64,000 nt of DNA from assembly GCA_950106755.1 (NCBI GenBank), contig OX467089.1:6202501-6266500 (forward strand), written 5' to 3'. The stretch is from Climacium dendroides (taxonomy: Eukaryota; Streptophyta; Bryopsida; Hypnales; Climaciaceae). The notes under the pieces were generated by a model. The model was given only the letters and a program-made list of their open reading frames with translations, had not been told where the DNA came from and did no database searches. Below, piece after piece: positions 10,897-24,091 of the stretch; position 1 is the stretch's first letter; every line of letters starts with the position of its first letter. The position numbers and the translations under genes were made by a program.

Positions 10897-13800
10897 ATGA
10901 CGACGCCTTCGGCGGCCTTGGGCAATCGAACTCCGGAGCAGCTGAAGGTTGCTGAATTGCGGGAGGAGCTGAAAAAACGTGGGATTCAAATCAAGGGTTT
11001 GAAGAAAGACTTGGTAGATCGTCTTGAGGAGGTCTTGAAGCAGGAGGAATTGGAGCAGCAGAAAGTGCTTGAAACTGTGGTCGAGGATGCGGTTGCTACT
11101 CCTGTGGAAACTGATGAACCTGACCCTGTAACTCCTGTCACGAAGCGACGCTCTAAGGGTCATGCGAAAGAGGAGGTGCCCAAGGATGTTGTGGTCTCTG
11201 ATGAGCCTGTACTTGCATCTGAGGGAACTGAAATAACAGTTTCTGTAGTGGAGGAATCTAAACCTCTGGAAGGGAATACTGTGCCTGAGGCTGCGGCTGA
11301 AACTGTTACAGCCGCTACACCAGTGGAGGAAACAACCGTTGCTGCAGGGAATGATAATGTTGGGGAGGAATTACCCGTGGTGGAGTCTGGGAAGGCCGTA
11401 GATGACCAGGCTATCACCACAACCGCTGTACCTGCTCTCGAAGACTTAGTTGCAGATTTGGAGCAAAATTTTAACAAGGTCGTTGAGGAAGAGCCTCAAG
11501 TTCAGCAAGTAGAGGAAGCTGGGACGATGGAGGGACAACCACTGACTGAAGAGTCCACTGATATTGTGCCTGCTGTGGAAAAAGCTGTGGATGAGATCGT
11601 GGCTGTGACGGAGGAGGAGGTAATTTCTACGACATCTGAAAGGACTGTGACTGTAGAAGAGCAAGACGTTGCGGCTGTGCCTGAGGTTCAAAATGTTGCG
11701 ACTATGGAAGCAGAACAAACTGTCACAATAAGCACCACGGTTGAGACTGAGACTATGGAGGAATCAGCCAGCGAGGTTGCCACCACGGAGGAAACAACCA
11801 CCACGGTTATGACTTTCGAAACAACTACCACAGTTGCTGATGGTGAAGGCCTAAAACTTGATACGGGAGCTGTCGGAGTGCTGGACGGTGGAAGTGATGA
11901 GAAAATTGATGAGGCTCCGAAGGAGGATGTCACCGAAGTCGTGATCGTTGCGGAAACACCAAAAGTGGAAATGGCCATGGATGCTGATGGAGGGGGTGAG
12001 AAAGGGTCCAGTTTGGAAGAGTTGAAAGAAGAGACGCCGATGGATGTTGATGCAGATACCCAGAAAGGGTCTAAAAGAAAGGATGCAGGTTGGTCTTATT
12101 TCGAACTTGACTATTGTCTATTCAACTTTCCTCCTCAGTGGCTTCCCTTTCAGCTCATTGTCTTCTGAGCATGATTCAAAGTTTGGTGTATGTATTACAT
12201 ACGGCCTTTATTTTGTAGATTAGTGTCAGTTTCTTATTTTTCTCACTTGGGTAGGCTCTGGTAGTGGAGGATTATAATTTCGATCTTTGCTTAACCGCAT
12301 GAGTCTTTGATTTTGGGACCGACTGTCTGTACGTTTGATTGTTTTCAGTATTATAAGCTGTGTGTATGCGGGATTGTTGAACCTTCTGCAATTTTACAGT
12401 TATTTTTTTGTATTTTTCCTGCATTTAGCAGTGGACGTCGAGTTTGCTACCTTGGAGCCCACCAAGCGACGACGGTGGAACTCTGCAAAGGGTGAGGAGG
12501 ACTCTAAAACCTCCGGAAAGGATGTTCAACCTCTGGAGTTACAAGAACCAGTTTCTTCTCCAAACGCTCCTGTTCCATCTGCTAAGGTTTCGACTCCAAA
12601 GAGTGCGCCTCTCGAGAAAGTGGCGGTTACTAGGACTGCTCCTACGAGAACAGAGGCTGCAGTCAATGGGGAAGGCCAAAAAACACGTGTTGGTAAGCTA
12701 AGTTTGCGTAAGGAGCAGGTTTAGTTTGCAGTTTGCACCAATTCATCTCTTTGATGTATGAAATTACTGTTATTACTCAATGTTTTGCCACATTGTTATG
12801 CAGCTGATTAGGATGTTGTAAGTCGGCGATTAGCTCTGATGATCATCACGTGTTGATCACTTTTATGTCTCCACCTGCTGATGCAATGCAGTACCTCCTA
12901 GTGCGAAGCCCCCTACTACGTCTTTGAAAATCGATAAGTTCTTGCGACCTTTCACTTTCAAAGCTGTCACGGAGCTTCTTGCACAAACTGGCACAGTTCA
13001 AGATGTGTGGATGGATCAGATCAAGACCCACTGCTATGTCACGGTGAGTTTATCTCTGTGATCTGGTTCTGCGGGGTGAAGATCCTCTTGCATCGTCTGT
13101 TGTGCCTCGATGAAGTCTGGGCTGTCGAATGACCGGGGTTGCTGAAGACTGCGTTGGTCATTCTAATCTGTTGTGGATTCTGTTCTTCTGATCTGACCTT
13201 CATTTTAGCGTCTTGTGTAGATTCTCGTGGTTAGATATCTTTCGTCAACAGAGCTGTGAGGTCTAGAAGTAATGTCCTCAATATTAACGAGATGTATCTG
13301 CACCTGTTCAGTATTCATCTGAAGAGGAGGCCTCAGCCACGCGCAATGCCCTATACAATCTTCAGTGGCCTCCTCAAGGAGGGCGACTGTTGACAGCTGA
13401 ATTTGTAGACCCATCAGAAGTGAAACTTCGAAGTGATGGTGAGAAAGCAGCTACTGCTGCAGGTCCCACAGCAACAGCAGCGCCTTCCACGAATGCCATC
13501 ACACCTCGAGGAGCCCTTTCAGCTAACTCGAAGGCATCAAAAGATGGAGTCACAGTTGCCGCGTCTGGCCAGCCCTCCACTGCTGCAGCAGGACTACTTC
13601 CTCCCCCACCTCCCGTTTCGTTTTCTCCGAGGGATAGACCTAAGCAAGGTAAGTAGTTGTAACGATTTTACTTTCTGTCCATTGATGTAGGTCAGTTCCT
13701 TGCTGACCACCTTCATGAAATATCGGTGGTCTTTACCATAGTCGAGAGCTTATTTTTTCCAAGGACTTTATTTTTTATCAAGTAAGGAGTCATAGAAATC

Positions 13801-14056
13801 TGCTGGAAGTAGGTTTAAAATCGATTGGATGTTTCATGCAGAGTGGTTGATTCCAAGATGGGCAACGCCTGATTGTTGTAATTGTTTAATGGCTTTGTTT
13901 GCAGAAGTGGAGAGTACCCCAACTCTGGATGATCTTTTCAGGAAAACACGATCAAAGCCTCATATTTATTATCTTCCTTTGACGGCCCAAGAGGTTGCAG
14001 ACAAAGTGGCAGCCAGGAATCGAGGAGCTGCCACAAAACCTGGTGTCAAAGCCTAG
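10897..14056 (+). CDS. ACINUS: ACINUS-like SAP/RNA-binding protein, ASAP complex subunit
   Basis: Five coding exons (10897-12088, 12432-12692, 12892-13043, 13312-13648, 13905-14056) give a 697-residue protein; every junction is GT-AG and in frame. ACINUS nucleates the ASAP complex with SAP18 and RNPS1/SR45 on the exon-junction complex in the nucleus and modulates splicing. Visible domains: N-terminal SAP DNA/RNA-binding domain at about 12-48 (LKVAELREELKKRGI), a long acidic Val/Thr/Glu-rich disordered tract at about 50-400, a basic KRRRWNSAKG patch near 410, an RRM-like domain at about 496-575 (LKIDKFLRPFTFKAVTELL), and the C-terminal RSB motif at about 653-672 (TLDDLFRKT..PHIYYLPL) that contacts RNPS1/SR45. 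The ATG is the first in frame and lies directly before the SAP domain. The acidic middle is probably fast-evolving. Family identity is firm from the RRM and RSB motifs; exact splice choices are inference. Confidence 0.9.
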
Positions 14057-15217
14057 GTAGTGTTTCACACATGCACAAGTCAGACTTGCGGTTCGCAACA
14101 GCGTCCCGTCCCTGTGAGCCGGTAAGAGGTGCCTGAACAACGTTTTATCTGCTAGTCCAGCATATCATCGGGTCTGTCTGCCTTGAGAACCATCTTGTAG
14201 TGTAAACATTCTAGGATTGTTTCTTTTTTATTCTCTAGCTGGATAGCAAATATGCAATTGTAGTTTGATCCTGCAATTGCTGTGGGTTGCCCTGCTACAA
14301 ACTGACTATCGACTTTCTCAACCCAGTCATTGCCGGACTCCTCTGAACTCCCAGAAGTTTCTAAGTGCGATTCCCATACCTACTGTGATTTCTGCGGACC
14401 TGTTTTTTTCTTTCTTTCTTCCTCTGGTTCCTTATGCCCCTTTTTAGAGCTCATGAACTCTGTCAATGTTAGAGAGTCACGTAAAATATTGGCTGCTTTA
14501 ATTTCCTGGAGTGCGGAGTGACAAACTTAGAGTTTTGGGTTAGGACTAATCTCCAATGTAGGATATGCATAGTCAAACTGGTGTCTGTCTGTGGTAGAGG
14601 GTTTTTTGTTGCACAGGTGAACAAGCTACAGTGCGGGTTGGCATTTCACTGGATCTTCTTTTTATCTACGCCAGTTCTAGATGCATCTGGGATTGTCCAT
14701 CACATCCAGTGTGATGAGGCAGATGGCACACGACACTTGTGCATCTGGGACTGTCCATCTCATCCACTGGGACGAGGCACATGGCACACAACACTTCTGG
14801 AGGAATTCTGTGGGTGTAACCTTCTTGAAGACTTGAAAGTGTACTTGAGGTGTAGTGAAGGTTGTGAACAGACCTTAAAAGTATATACCTTCTCGCAACA
14901 TGGAGGCCTTTCAGGCAGTTCAAACACTATGATCTTTTTTCTGGGCTCAAATTTTGCCACCTGATTCAACCTTATTGACTCCAATGTTGTTCAGTTTTGT
15001 TGCCCATTTGCTAACCTTGTTGAGTGCACAGATTTGATACATGCCTCACCTTGAACAGATCACACTTAATGAACTTTTAAGTGCTAAGTTGCAAAGCCAA
15101 ACATCGATGGTCTTAGATACTATGGACAACTTTCATAAATTTGTCACTTCGTCATCTTGTTAAGAAGGGCTTCCAATTTATGACGCACGGATGTGGCCAA
15201 ATGACGTATCGAATTTG
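14057..15217. other. ACINUS 3' UTR and intergenic DNA
   Basis: Composition stays gene-like to about 14,950, consistent with a long 3' UTR. A 148-codon frame at 14,518-14,964 opens with GTG, spans a tandem duplication and has no recognisable domain, so I do not call it. After 15,000 the sequence becomes AT-rich. Confidence 0.45.
14682..14800 (+). repeat. 58-bp tandem duplication downstream of ACINUS
   Basis: The copy starting at 14,682 and the copy starting at 14,740 share tgcatctggga.tgtccat, then gatgaggca or gacgaggca, then atggcacac.acactt. They differ at several bases and one small indel. The duplication lies in the probable 3' UTR. Confidence 0.7.
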
Positions 15218-16063
15218 TTAATCCCTCATCGCGTAAGGCCTATTTGAGTTCAAAAACATGATTGCTTTTGAAGGGTCATAGTTCAAAATGTCACTAAGTT
15301 ATAGAGATCTCAACTGTACAATGTTGTAGATGACACGAATCAAATTTGGAGTCATCTGACTGCAAGACTATAATGTTTTTGTGTTGAAAAAGGTTGCTAA
15401 ATTTTTCCTGGCAACACATTTGGAGGTGTAATTTGATTTCTGAACCTACTCAAATGAAAACACTTTAAACCATAAGGTGATTCAAAACTAGTATACAAAC
15501 ATATTGGTGAAAGAAAATATCATTGAATCAGCTCAATGTGTTTGCAAAATGGCTTTCAAATGTCAAAAAAATAGCAAGTAATGTTGCAAAAAAGACATCC
15601 AAGACTAAATTTTCTTCCACTGAAATGCTTTTCAATCATTCATAATTTCTTTAATTGTTATGAAAGTTTAGCCATGTAAATTAGATTAGTATGCGCAACT
15701 TTTCCAAAAACTTATTAGAAATAGACACCGTATAAAGCAAAAACATGTTGCCAAAGTTCACTATAATCCAAAAATGTCACGATTTTGAACTTTCAATTGC
15801 TCCCAAACATTCAAAACAACTTAGATTGACATGAAAATTTTACCACAATAACTAAACTTCAAGGGGAATATAACCCAACAAATATTATTGAAAGCAAACA
15901 TTGGATGAAGGAGATACAAACCCCCAAAGTTGCAGCCTTCAAATGTAGTTTGGTGAACTCAAATTGAATATGTGAACCTCAATTGGCTTTTAAGAAATCA
16001 ATACATCTTGGATTGAACTTGAAACTATGTGAGGATACTTTTGGTCCCCTTCAACAATGAAGG
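15218..16063 (+). mobile_element. Decayed copy of the 0.97-kb TTAA element
   Basis: It starts with TTAA-TCCCTCATCGCG at 15,218 and follows the element at 33,868-34,841 in the same orientation along its whole length. Shared landmarks include acacatttggaggtg, ctactcaaatgaaaa and gctcccaa.cattcaaaac. The right terminus (about 16,036-16,063) has lost the inverted repeat. No coding frame is seen. Confidence 0.7.
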
Positions 16064-16729
16064 TTATATACTGCCATTTTTTTGTGCATTGACCTAAATA
16101 GAAAATAAAACCTTTTCCAAGCTTCAACTAAACAAATGTGTAATGTGGGACAATTTGGGAAATGTGGAAAAAAATTTACCTTGTTTAATTATGTAGATTG
16201 TAAGATTATGTTGTTTGCAAGATTCTAATGTTTGCATGAAATAAAAAAAATAAAAAAACCTCAACCCTACATAATAATGTCTAAAGGCTCTAAACCTTCT
16301 TAGAGTGTGATTTTTGTTTAATACCATTGATCACAATATCTTATTGAGTGCACATCTACAAAATATTAGATGTACATTCAAGGTTTATCTTGTTTTAAGG
16401 AGGGTCGTTTTTTTTATTAATATCTCCATAGTAAAAACATGGAGCCCGGAAAACTAAAATTTGTAGATTTTATTTTGAAATTTTTTGATATCAAAGGTTA
16501 CAAGATTTAAGGGTAAAAAAGGTGTGATGTTTTTACCTTTGCTCTTCATGGTTACGGGTAGCTAAGTTTGACTACTCTTAGAATGAAATCTTTGTATTAA
16601 ACACATATTTTTCATACAATTGCATACTAATTACTAAATTGTACTCTCTTCGTTTCCAAATGATCTTCAAGTTGAACAAAATGTTCCAGATGAAGGTTGA
16701 AAATAACATTTTTCAAATTTTTCTGAGCT

Positions 16730-17374
16730 TTAACTCCTAAATGTTTGAGATACAAAACTCTGCTGTTGACAATAGTTTGAAGTTAAATAAGATCCAACTT
16801 TTTTTTTTTTTTTCTGTAGTTTATATTTTTGACAAATTCTTTTTGAAGTCTAGTTTAAGCATCAAAAATTTGATTTTGAAAATGAATGATTATGGTTACT
16901 CTATTCGAGATTTTGTGTAAGGGTGTCCATTGCAATTTTGACTTTCCTTAGTGTTGAGGGCTCTTGGAAATGAACCTCAAATACACTAGATTTTGGAGGA
17001 AAAACTCACATTAAGAGTTCATTTAAAAAAATTGTAGAGTAGATTTTAAGAAGTCATAACTTGATTGGGGTTATGCATGTTAAATCCTTCAACCTCATAT
17101 TTTTTTTGGTGACCAACTTTTTAGATTTGACATGCGAAAAGAGAGCTAAAAGATTTTTATATTTTTAACACGCTCGTGATCAAACTTTATAATCTTTCAA
17201 TCCATAAGTGATATTGTTGTATTTTGTTTTCCTATATGATCTCTAATATGTTAGTTTGAATTTGTGTGGTTATAATTAAAAAAATTGATACAATTGATCA
17301 AAATGTTGGCTTTTTGTTTAGTTTAGAGCAAATTCCAAGAAGCTCAAAACAAGCCTTGGGCATTTAGGGATTAA
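16730..17374. mobile_element. Short TTAA-bounded inverted-repeat element
   Basis: TTAA at 16,730-16,733 is followed by CTCCTAAATG, and TTAA at 17,371-17,374 is preceded by a sequence whose complement reads TCCCTAAATGCCCAAGG. The ends therefore match the terminal repeats of the 3056-3972 family (8 of the first 10 positions between left and right). The 637-bp interior shows no coding frame and I did not align it to the other copies. Confidence 0.55.
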
Positions 17375-18502
17375 GTAGAGTTTTGGTGCACTCCTAATAT
17401 CTTAAAATTTTGAGTTCTCGAGTCCTTTCAAAAATGTAATTTTGGAGTACTCATAAATGAAAATTTTGAGACATTTTTTAGGAGCACTGGTGGCCATACA
17501 ATTTTCCAATTATTGTAGACTAGGACAATTACTTAATTGAATTCAATTTCTAAATAACAATAACAATATTTGAAAGTTAGTTCTAGTGTACCAATCTTAA
17601 GCTCTAACCCTATGACCCAAGACCATGTGGCAATTGACTCACCACTTTTGACATGACCCATGACTTGATTAGAAATGGCTGCCATTGTGGGGAATAATCT
17701 CAATAGTACATGCTTCCCATGTGTATTTTCCCATGCTTTACATTAGAGTTTTGTTTGAAATAAATTCAATAGTACATTTTGAATGTTTATGATTGGAGTG
17801 GCATTCTATCACACGAATAACTACCTCCATCCCTCATTGTTCCACATTAGAAAATGCACCCGGAAGATCATTTTGGAACAAAGGGAGTATTAGTTACATT
17901 GTGTTACTAAATTGTATTATTTACAAGTCAAATTTCAAAAGTATGTGGGGTTTAGTAGAAACTATTTGAGTAACTAAACTTTAGATCCAAGTACCCAATA
18001 TGAATTTTTTCATTCCTACAAAGAAGGTAAATGTTCACATCTTTCATGTGTCCAAATCACAAAAAGTAAAGATTCACTCAAAATTGACTATGTATAAACA
18101 TAAACAAATATTCAAATGTCCCTTCAATAAAGAATTGTCTTTAAAGAATTAACCTTTGGTCCCTTATTCAATCTACTTTGAATTTTTGTATGTGAATGAA
18201 AATACAAGAATCTATGCATGTTAGAAAAAAAATCAAGGATTTATTTTAATCATTTTAATACATATTATAATGGATATAAAGTTTTATTTTATTTCTTTAC
18301 TTTAAAAAATCAAAATAATTTTATTTTTTCAATAAAAATTTCTGAAAAATCCAGAATCAATAGAAATATAAATTTTTTCACAAGAAAAAATATTGGAATT
18401 TTATATACCAACTATATAAAAGATCAAATTAACTTCATAGTGGTATTTGACTTGAAGGTCACTTGTAAGAGTGTTTTGGGTGTAAAAAAAATAAAATAAT
18501 TA

Positions 18503-18780
18503 ATTGATGAATCTTCGCACCAATATCCACTTCTAACTCTTCCAAAAAATTTAAACTAATTGGATTGTTTTTTTCCTATATTTACTAATTTGTTTTCACT
18601 TTCTGCTACAAAAATTATAACTATGACAAATTTGATTTTAATTGATGAATCTTCACACCAATATCCACTACTACTTCTAACTCTTCCAAAAAATTTAAAC
18701 TAATTGGATTTTTTTTTTCCTATATTTACTAATTTGTTTTCACTTTCTGCTACAAGAATTATAACTATGACAAATTTGAT
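18503..18780 (+). repeat. 138-bp tandem duplication
   Basis: The block beginning attgatgaatcttc at 18,503 is repeated almost unchanged from 18,641. The second copy has a small cta insertion and a few substitutions. High identity suggests a recent event. Confidence 0.85.
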
Positions 18781-18968
18781 ATTTTTCACTTCGATAAAAA
18801 AATATGATTGATTTTTTTCATGTATTAAAAATATATGATTGATATTTGAACATAATTTAAAAGGCTAAACTTAACTCAGAGGGGTTAAACCCTCAGTGAG
18901 TTACCTTTTGCTTCTTGGATTTGGTCCTTTTCACACTGACGCTCCGAACGAGCCAAGCTCCCTCGGGG

Positions 18969-18979
18969 TTTAGGGTTTA
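18969..18979 (+). promoter_or_regulatory. Telo-box in the MAK11 promoter/leader
   Basis: TTTAGGGTTTA, the reverse form of the AAACCCTAA telo-box, lies 107 bp upstream of the start codon. In plants telo-boxes are enriched in promoters of ribosomal-protein and ribosome-biogenesis genes. Function here is inferred from position and gene class. Confidence 0.5.
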
Positions 18980-19085
18980 AGCCCTTCGCCAGCCCTTCCA
19001 TCGTCTCGCAGCAAGCAATCTGCCCTCCCTTCACCGAACGATTTCCTTTTCCTCGTTTGTCTTCCCTTCCGTTCCCTTCTTCGCC

Positions 19086-22000
19086 ATGAAGTTGGTGGCG
19101 GGCTCCTACGAGCGCTTCCTGTGGGGCTACGACGTGAAACCCCAGAAGCAGGAGCTTCTGTGGAAGTTCGCCTACCCTGCGCACAATGGCCCCGTGAAAT
19201 GCCTGGCCACCAGTGGAGCCGTGGTGGCCACGGGGGGAGCCGACGACACCATTCGCGTCTTCGACTTGAACGCGCAGAAGGACATGGGGGCGCTGTACAA
19301 GCACGAGGGCGCAGTCACTTGTTTGGATTTTCATAATGCGCACCCGGGGGTGAATCATCCGACGCATCTGTTGAGTGGATCCGAGGACGGGTCGATATGC
19401 ATTTGGGATACTGATGCGTGGATTCATTTGATCACCATGAAGGCCAAGAAAGGGCCCAAGGCGCCGGTTCAGGATTTGTCCATTCATACGTCAGGTGAGT
19501 GGGTGGTGAGGGTTTGCCAGGGGGGTAGGGTTTTAAGTTTTAATTCTATGTTACATTTCTTGCGTAGAATCTGACAGAAACAAGATTTCACAGAAAATTT
19601 GACTGGAATTTGGGGTTTAGGGTTTAGTTTAATTATGTTCTGTTTGCTGAGGATTTTACAGAACAATAACTGGACAAGGGTTTTAGGATTCAAGGTTTAG
19701 GTTAAATACTCAAGAGCGAGGAATCCCGAATTGAGACTTAGGTTTTAAGGTCCCGAATTGGCCCTCATGTATTTCAAGAAGTTGATTAGGTCATCTACGT
19801 ACTTTTCCGGTTAATTTTTGGCAGGAATTTGGGGTTAAGGGGATCGTTTAAATTTTTTCTGTTCGCTGAGAATTTGACGAGCAAAAGAGATTTGGCAGAC
19901 ATTTGAGGCTTTGGGTTTACTTTCATCCATTTCTTTTTGCTGAGAATTTGACAGAACAAAAAGTGGACAAGGATTTAGGGTTTAGGTGAACTACTAAAGA
20001 GCGAGGAAGCGCAAATTTGAGCCTTAGGGTTTAGGGTCCCGAATTGGCATTCATGTTTTTCAAATACTTGATTAGGTATTTTTCCGCTGATTCTGGTCGT
20101 ATAAACTTTTAGCCCCATCTGAATTATGTTTTTTTCAATATGATCAATCGAATTGGTGATGTTGAAACCACGAACTCTTGGTGCTTTAGGAGTTGATTTC
20201 GTTCTGTTTGCTGAAAGTTCTGTTTTTATTCTGCTGCTTTTAGGATTGCTTGCGTTGTCGATTGAGCGAAACAGCAGCATGAAGATGTGGAATTTGACGA
20301 AAGGGAGGTGTAGTTTTACCACCAAGCTTCCTCAACAAGCGGAGCTTGTGAACTTCTTTCCTCAGGCTGGCGAGTCCTATGCTTTGGCCTTAGAAAACGT
20401 CATGGAGATTCGCAATGCGGAGACAGGGAGCACAATCCATCGACTTCAGCATGATAAACGGATATTCTGTATGGCCCAGCGGCAGGTGCGTAATATTCTA
20501 CACTTTGGTGGTCTCTCTTCCTTGATAATCACCTGTGTTCTTCCTTTCTGGGTTCATTGTTATGAGTCAATGATTCAATTAGTATGAGTCGTAATCAGCA
20601 TATGAGTAGTACAGAGGATCGAGTACATCTTTTAATATCATCAATTTCTAGGGGTACCTTTTTATGATAATTTCAAGTAGTCCTTAACCAGGATGGCTTG
20701 CATATCCTATCGGTTTCGCCCTTTTCACAAACCCTGCACACACGCGCACACACACACGGGTTTGTGATTCAGGAGGGTCTATGAAGTTGGAGTTCGGTTC
20801 TTTCATCTGTGGGGTATTTCAAAGCGTCATTCCTAGAGGCAAAAATTCTATAATATGCTAGGTTTCCTAGGTTTCTCCTTCTGTATCGTCTGTATTACAA
20901 CCTACCTCTAGTTCCAAGGTAATCATCTTGGACAGTAAGCCCCCAGGATCCTTCCATTTCCTTTTCAATATCCACATATGTGTGCTGTGTGATTCCTCCT
21001 CTTGTTTTGCTAATGTCTGGTTTAATACTAATACGATTTCCATAATTTTTCATTGTTTTATCTCAGGACAACATGCTGGTCACCGGCGGTGAGGACTGCG
21101 TAGTCAGGGCTTGGGATACAAGGTCAGGGAAACAGGCTTGGGTGATGGAGAACGCGCACACCAATCGGATCAAGGGAGTGGCCATCTTGGGATCCAAATC
21201 TGGCACGGGTGATGAATCCGGGGAGTTGCCTCACTTGGTGGCTTCTGCTTCATCGGATGGGATGCTCAAGGTTTGGGATACTCGAATGGTCATTGGCGGT
21301 GATGATGGGGCTGCCCCTGTTCCGCTTATGCAGGCTGAGACCAAAGCTCGACTGACTTGCCTCGTTAGTAGCTCTGGTGTGAAGAGTAAGTTCTCTTCCT
21401 TGGTTTTGATCTTATATACCCTGAATTGCATTACACACTTCGGCGCTTGATGACGTCCACTTATAAATCCTTCTCATGCTCCAGCTTAGTCTTCAATGTG
21501 GCAAAATCGCGCTCCATGTTTGATTGCATCTCGACCTTAGAAACTGGCATCTTGTCAATTCAAGAGGAGCGTCAAGCTTGCGATTTCTGTTTTGCGATTT
21601 CATCTTTCCTTTCCAAATTTGGCCCTGTCAATCCTGAGCCTTAGAATATTGTCCCAATAATTCGGCCTCGTCCGTAGTAGAGTTTTCTACAATTGTTAGG
21701 AAGCTGAGACTCGGACACCGCTCTAATGGATTGGTGATCCTGTTGAGAGTATCCTCCCTCGGTGACAGTTTTCAATTCCAGACTTTGACGTTGCATGATC
21801 CTGAGCCCGAAAATCTTGTCTCAAGATACTAGTCCTTACATAGAACTTTCAATTTACGTTGCAATCCCTTGCATTCTTGGAACAGAAAGCTTGCATTCGG
21901 ACACCCCCCAATAGATAGGTGATCCCGTTGAGAGAGTTTCCTCTCTCGGCAATGCGTTTGCAACTGTTTTTACATTTCGAATGATAGATATCTGACCATG

Positions 22001-22466
22001 CTTGCCCACTGCAGAAACTCCTGCACCGGAAAGTATCCCTGAAGGAGACGTGGTTGTTGGTAAGCAGCATTCTTCAGCCGAGCCAGGTCAAGTTTCCAAG
22101 AAAAAGAAAAGAAAGGCAGGTGCACATGGCAGTGACGATGGAGAAGACAAGTCACTATCTGGGAAAAAACGCCAGAAGAAACAAGCTGTTAAGGGAAATG
22201 CGAAGACAAGTACGCCACTTTCAAGCGTAATCTCTCCAATTTCAAACACTCGAGGCAGTGAATCACCCTCGATTCGCAAGAGATCTAGCCGAGATGAGTC
22301 CCAGGAGGCTGACATCGTTACACCACTCGACCATTCGCCGCACAAGAAGCCCAAATTAAGTTCTAAAAAAATGTCATCTGGCCTTGGTAAGACCCCCAAG
22401 TCTGGCAAGTCCCCGAAGGCCCTTGGTTCTGGTAAGTCAGGCAAGAAAGGAGATAAGAGAAGATGA
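19086..22466 (+). CDS. MAK11: PAK1IP1/MAK11-type WD40 ribosome-biogenesis factor
   Basis: Four coding exons (19086-19494, 20244-20485, 21067-21385, 22015-22466) give 473 residues with in-frame GT-AG junctions. MAK11/PAK1IP1 is a nucleolar WD40 protein needed for assembly of the 60S ribosomal subunit. Visible features: MKLVAGSYERFLWGYD start, WD-type blades such as VVATGGADDTIRVFDL, HLLSGSEDGSICIWD, LALSIERNSSMKMWNLTKGR, MLVTGGEDCVVRAWDT and LVASASSDGMLKVWDT, then a Lys/Ser-rich tail of about 150 residues (KKKKRK, KKRQKKQ, KSGKKGDKRR) that looks like a nucleolar-localisation region. The ATG follows a GC-rich leader with a telo-box. Intron 1 and intron 3 both contain internal tandem duplications. 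The assignment to this subfamily rests on the N-terminus and the SGxLALS..WNL block and is good but not proven against other WD40 families. Confidence 0.85.
19641..20065 (+). repeat. Degenerate 293-bp duplication in MAK11 intron 1
   Basis: gctgag..tt.acagaacaa, then tggacaagg, agagcgagga and tcccgaattggc..tcatg, occur from about 19,646 and again from about 19,939. A partial third unit (gttcgctgagaatttgacga) starts near 19,861. The repeats lie wholly within the intron. Confidence 0.7.
21712..21965 (+). repeat. Degenerate 186-bp duplication in MAK11 intron 3
   Basis: cggacacc..ggtgatcc.gttgagag..tcctc.ctcgg occurs at 21,712 and again at 21,898. About 60 bp are clearly conserved per unit. Positions between are too diverged to align by eye. 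Confidence 0.65.
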
Positions 22467-24091
22467 TAATTCAGCTGAAGAACAAGGTTCTGTGAGTGAA
22501 GAGAACAGCTTTGTTACCAGTGTCCGTGTAGTGTAGTTAGTAGAACTTCTCGCTGGTCTGAAGGCCAACATTGCTCTTCTTCTATAAGAGGGATAATCCC
22601 ATTGAAGTCAAAAGGAGTAGGAGCAGAGTGAACCACGCACTTTGTTAGGAAAATTTTGTAGCAGGCATCCTTTCTGTCATAACCTGTATTCTAGAGTAGT
22701 GTCGTTTTTCTTCTTTGATAGGTAATGAGAAAGTGACAGCGGCACTTATAAGCACTGTTGTTCTCGGTGTGTTCGGGAAGCGTAGTAGAAATTGACTCAT
22801 TGAACTACGATAGATGAGGTGTTTTTCTTGGAGCTTACCTCCAGGATTGTACAGCTTTAAAAATGCACTTTGGCCTCGTTTGATACGATTCTCCTCTCTG
22901 ATCGGTTGAAAGCTCGCCGTCTCACGTAAGCGGTAGTATCACATAAGACCATTGGCTACTAGGATGATGGAATACCGGTAGTAAACATCATCTTGGGTGA
23001 AAATACTTTCAAGTTCGCTACTTTGTTCAGGTAGACAAGCTCTGAATTGAATACCAAGAGGTAGACAGTACTAAAATCGTTAGAAACATGATCATGTCTC
23101 CATACTGATCCCTGTTATCAAAAACTCATCTACGGGTTTTCATGTAGTGACCTTCAATTTGTTTTATTGTTACGGATGTTATTATGACTAGGCCAAGTGC
23201 CTTGGAATAAAAACAGGGTCACATACCGGTAGTGATCTTCAACTCCAGCGTTGGAATTGCTCATGCAATTTGTACATTATGGAAAAGAATTCGATCGGAA
23301 AGAATTTGACTCTTGTTCCCGAATATCTCTCCACAGCTTATTCATCTCTCCAAAATCAAACTCCTACATATGTTAAAATTCTTAAAGTTACTCAAACAGC
23401 ATCGTCTACCTGAAGAATCACTATTTAACAAGAGGAAACTGATACCTGCGCAAGGGTCGAGGTTTCCCGATCCTCAATTATTGGTAACTGCAAAAAATCT
23501 CTGGATTTCTTCCAGCACTTCCAGAATCATCTTAGTATCTCAGATTTTAAGCTTTGTAAGAGAATGATCATGACAGCAGGACAGGGTGTAAGCCAAATTA
23601 ATGAACAGTTGTACAAATGATGGAAAGTGTCAGCTTTCCTTTCCTTCGAGACAAGGCGCCTTGACGTCCGACCCGAGGGTAATTTGTACACTACCCGGAC
23701 AACGCAAATATTGCACTATCATCTCTGTAACTTTAAGTTTTACTATTAACAATTGGGTCTGAGGATAAGAACTCGGACATTAGACGAGAAATAAGTTCTC
23801 TGCAATTCTCGTAAACACTGCTAGAATTGAAGAAACCAAATAATTGCCTACATGAGGATATAACTTAGAAGTGTTTTTTTGAGTGCAACATATGCGACAG
23901 AATTTGACCTCATTTGATCTCTTATCGACTGCTTTCGTCAAGAGAACAGAGATTTATGTCGATCAATTCGGTGAGCACAACCACCTCAGAATCCTGTAGA
24001 TTTTCTCAAATCTTAAACCAGATCCGTTCAAAAAAATTGATGCCAGACTTAGTACTCAACACTTTCATGTGTATGTAGGTAAACTAAGACT
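22467..24091. other. Convergent 3' region between MAK11 (+) and the B3 gene (-)
   Basis: No gene is seen. The 84-codon frame at 23,313-23,567 has no domain. The stretch probably contains both 3' UTRs, since the genes face each other. The strings caccggtagt and accggtagt occur at about 22,974 and 23,225. Confidence 0.5.

Larger units (their letters stand above)
16064..18960. other. AT-rich intergenic DNA upstream of the MAK11 gene
   Basis: It contains the TTAA-bounded element at 16,730-17,374 and a 138-bp duplication at 18,503-18,780. The 93-codon frame at 18,218-18,499 is low-complexity and shows no domain. GC content rises at about 18,890 as the promoter begins. Confidence 0.5.

Noticed and set aside
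10530..10925. 131-codon minus-strand frame over the ACINUS leader
   Set aside because: Antisense to a tandem repeat and to the first codons of ACINUS; Thr/Asn/Pro-rich with no domain.
14518..14964. 148-codon plus-strand frame downstream of ACINUS
   Set aside because: Starts with GTG, spans a 58-bp tandem duplication and has no domain; it fits a 3' UTR better.
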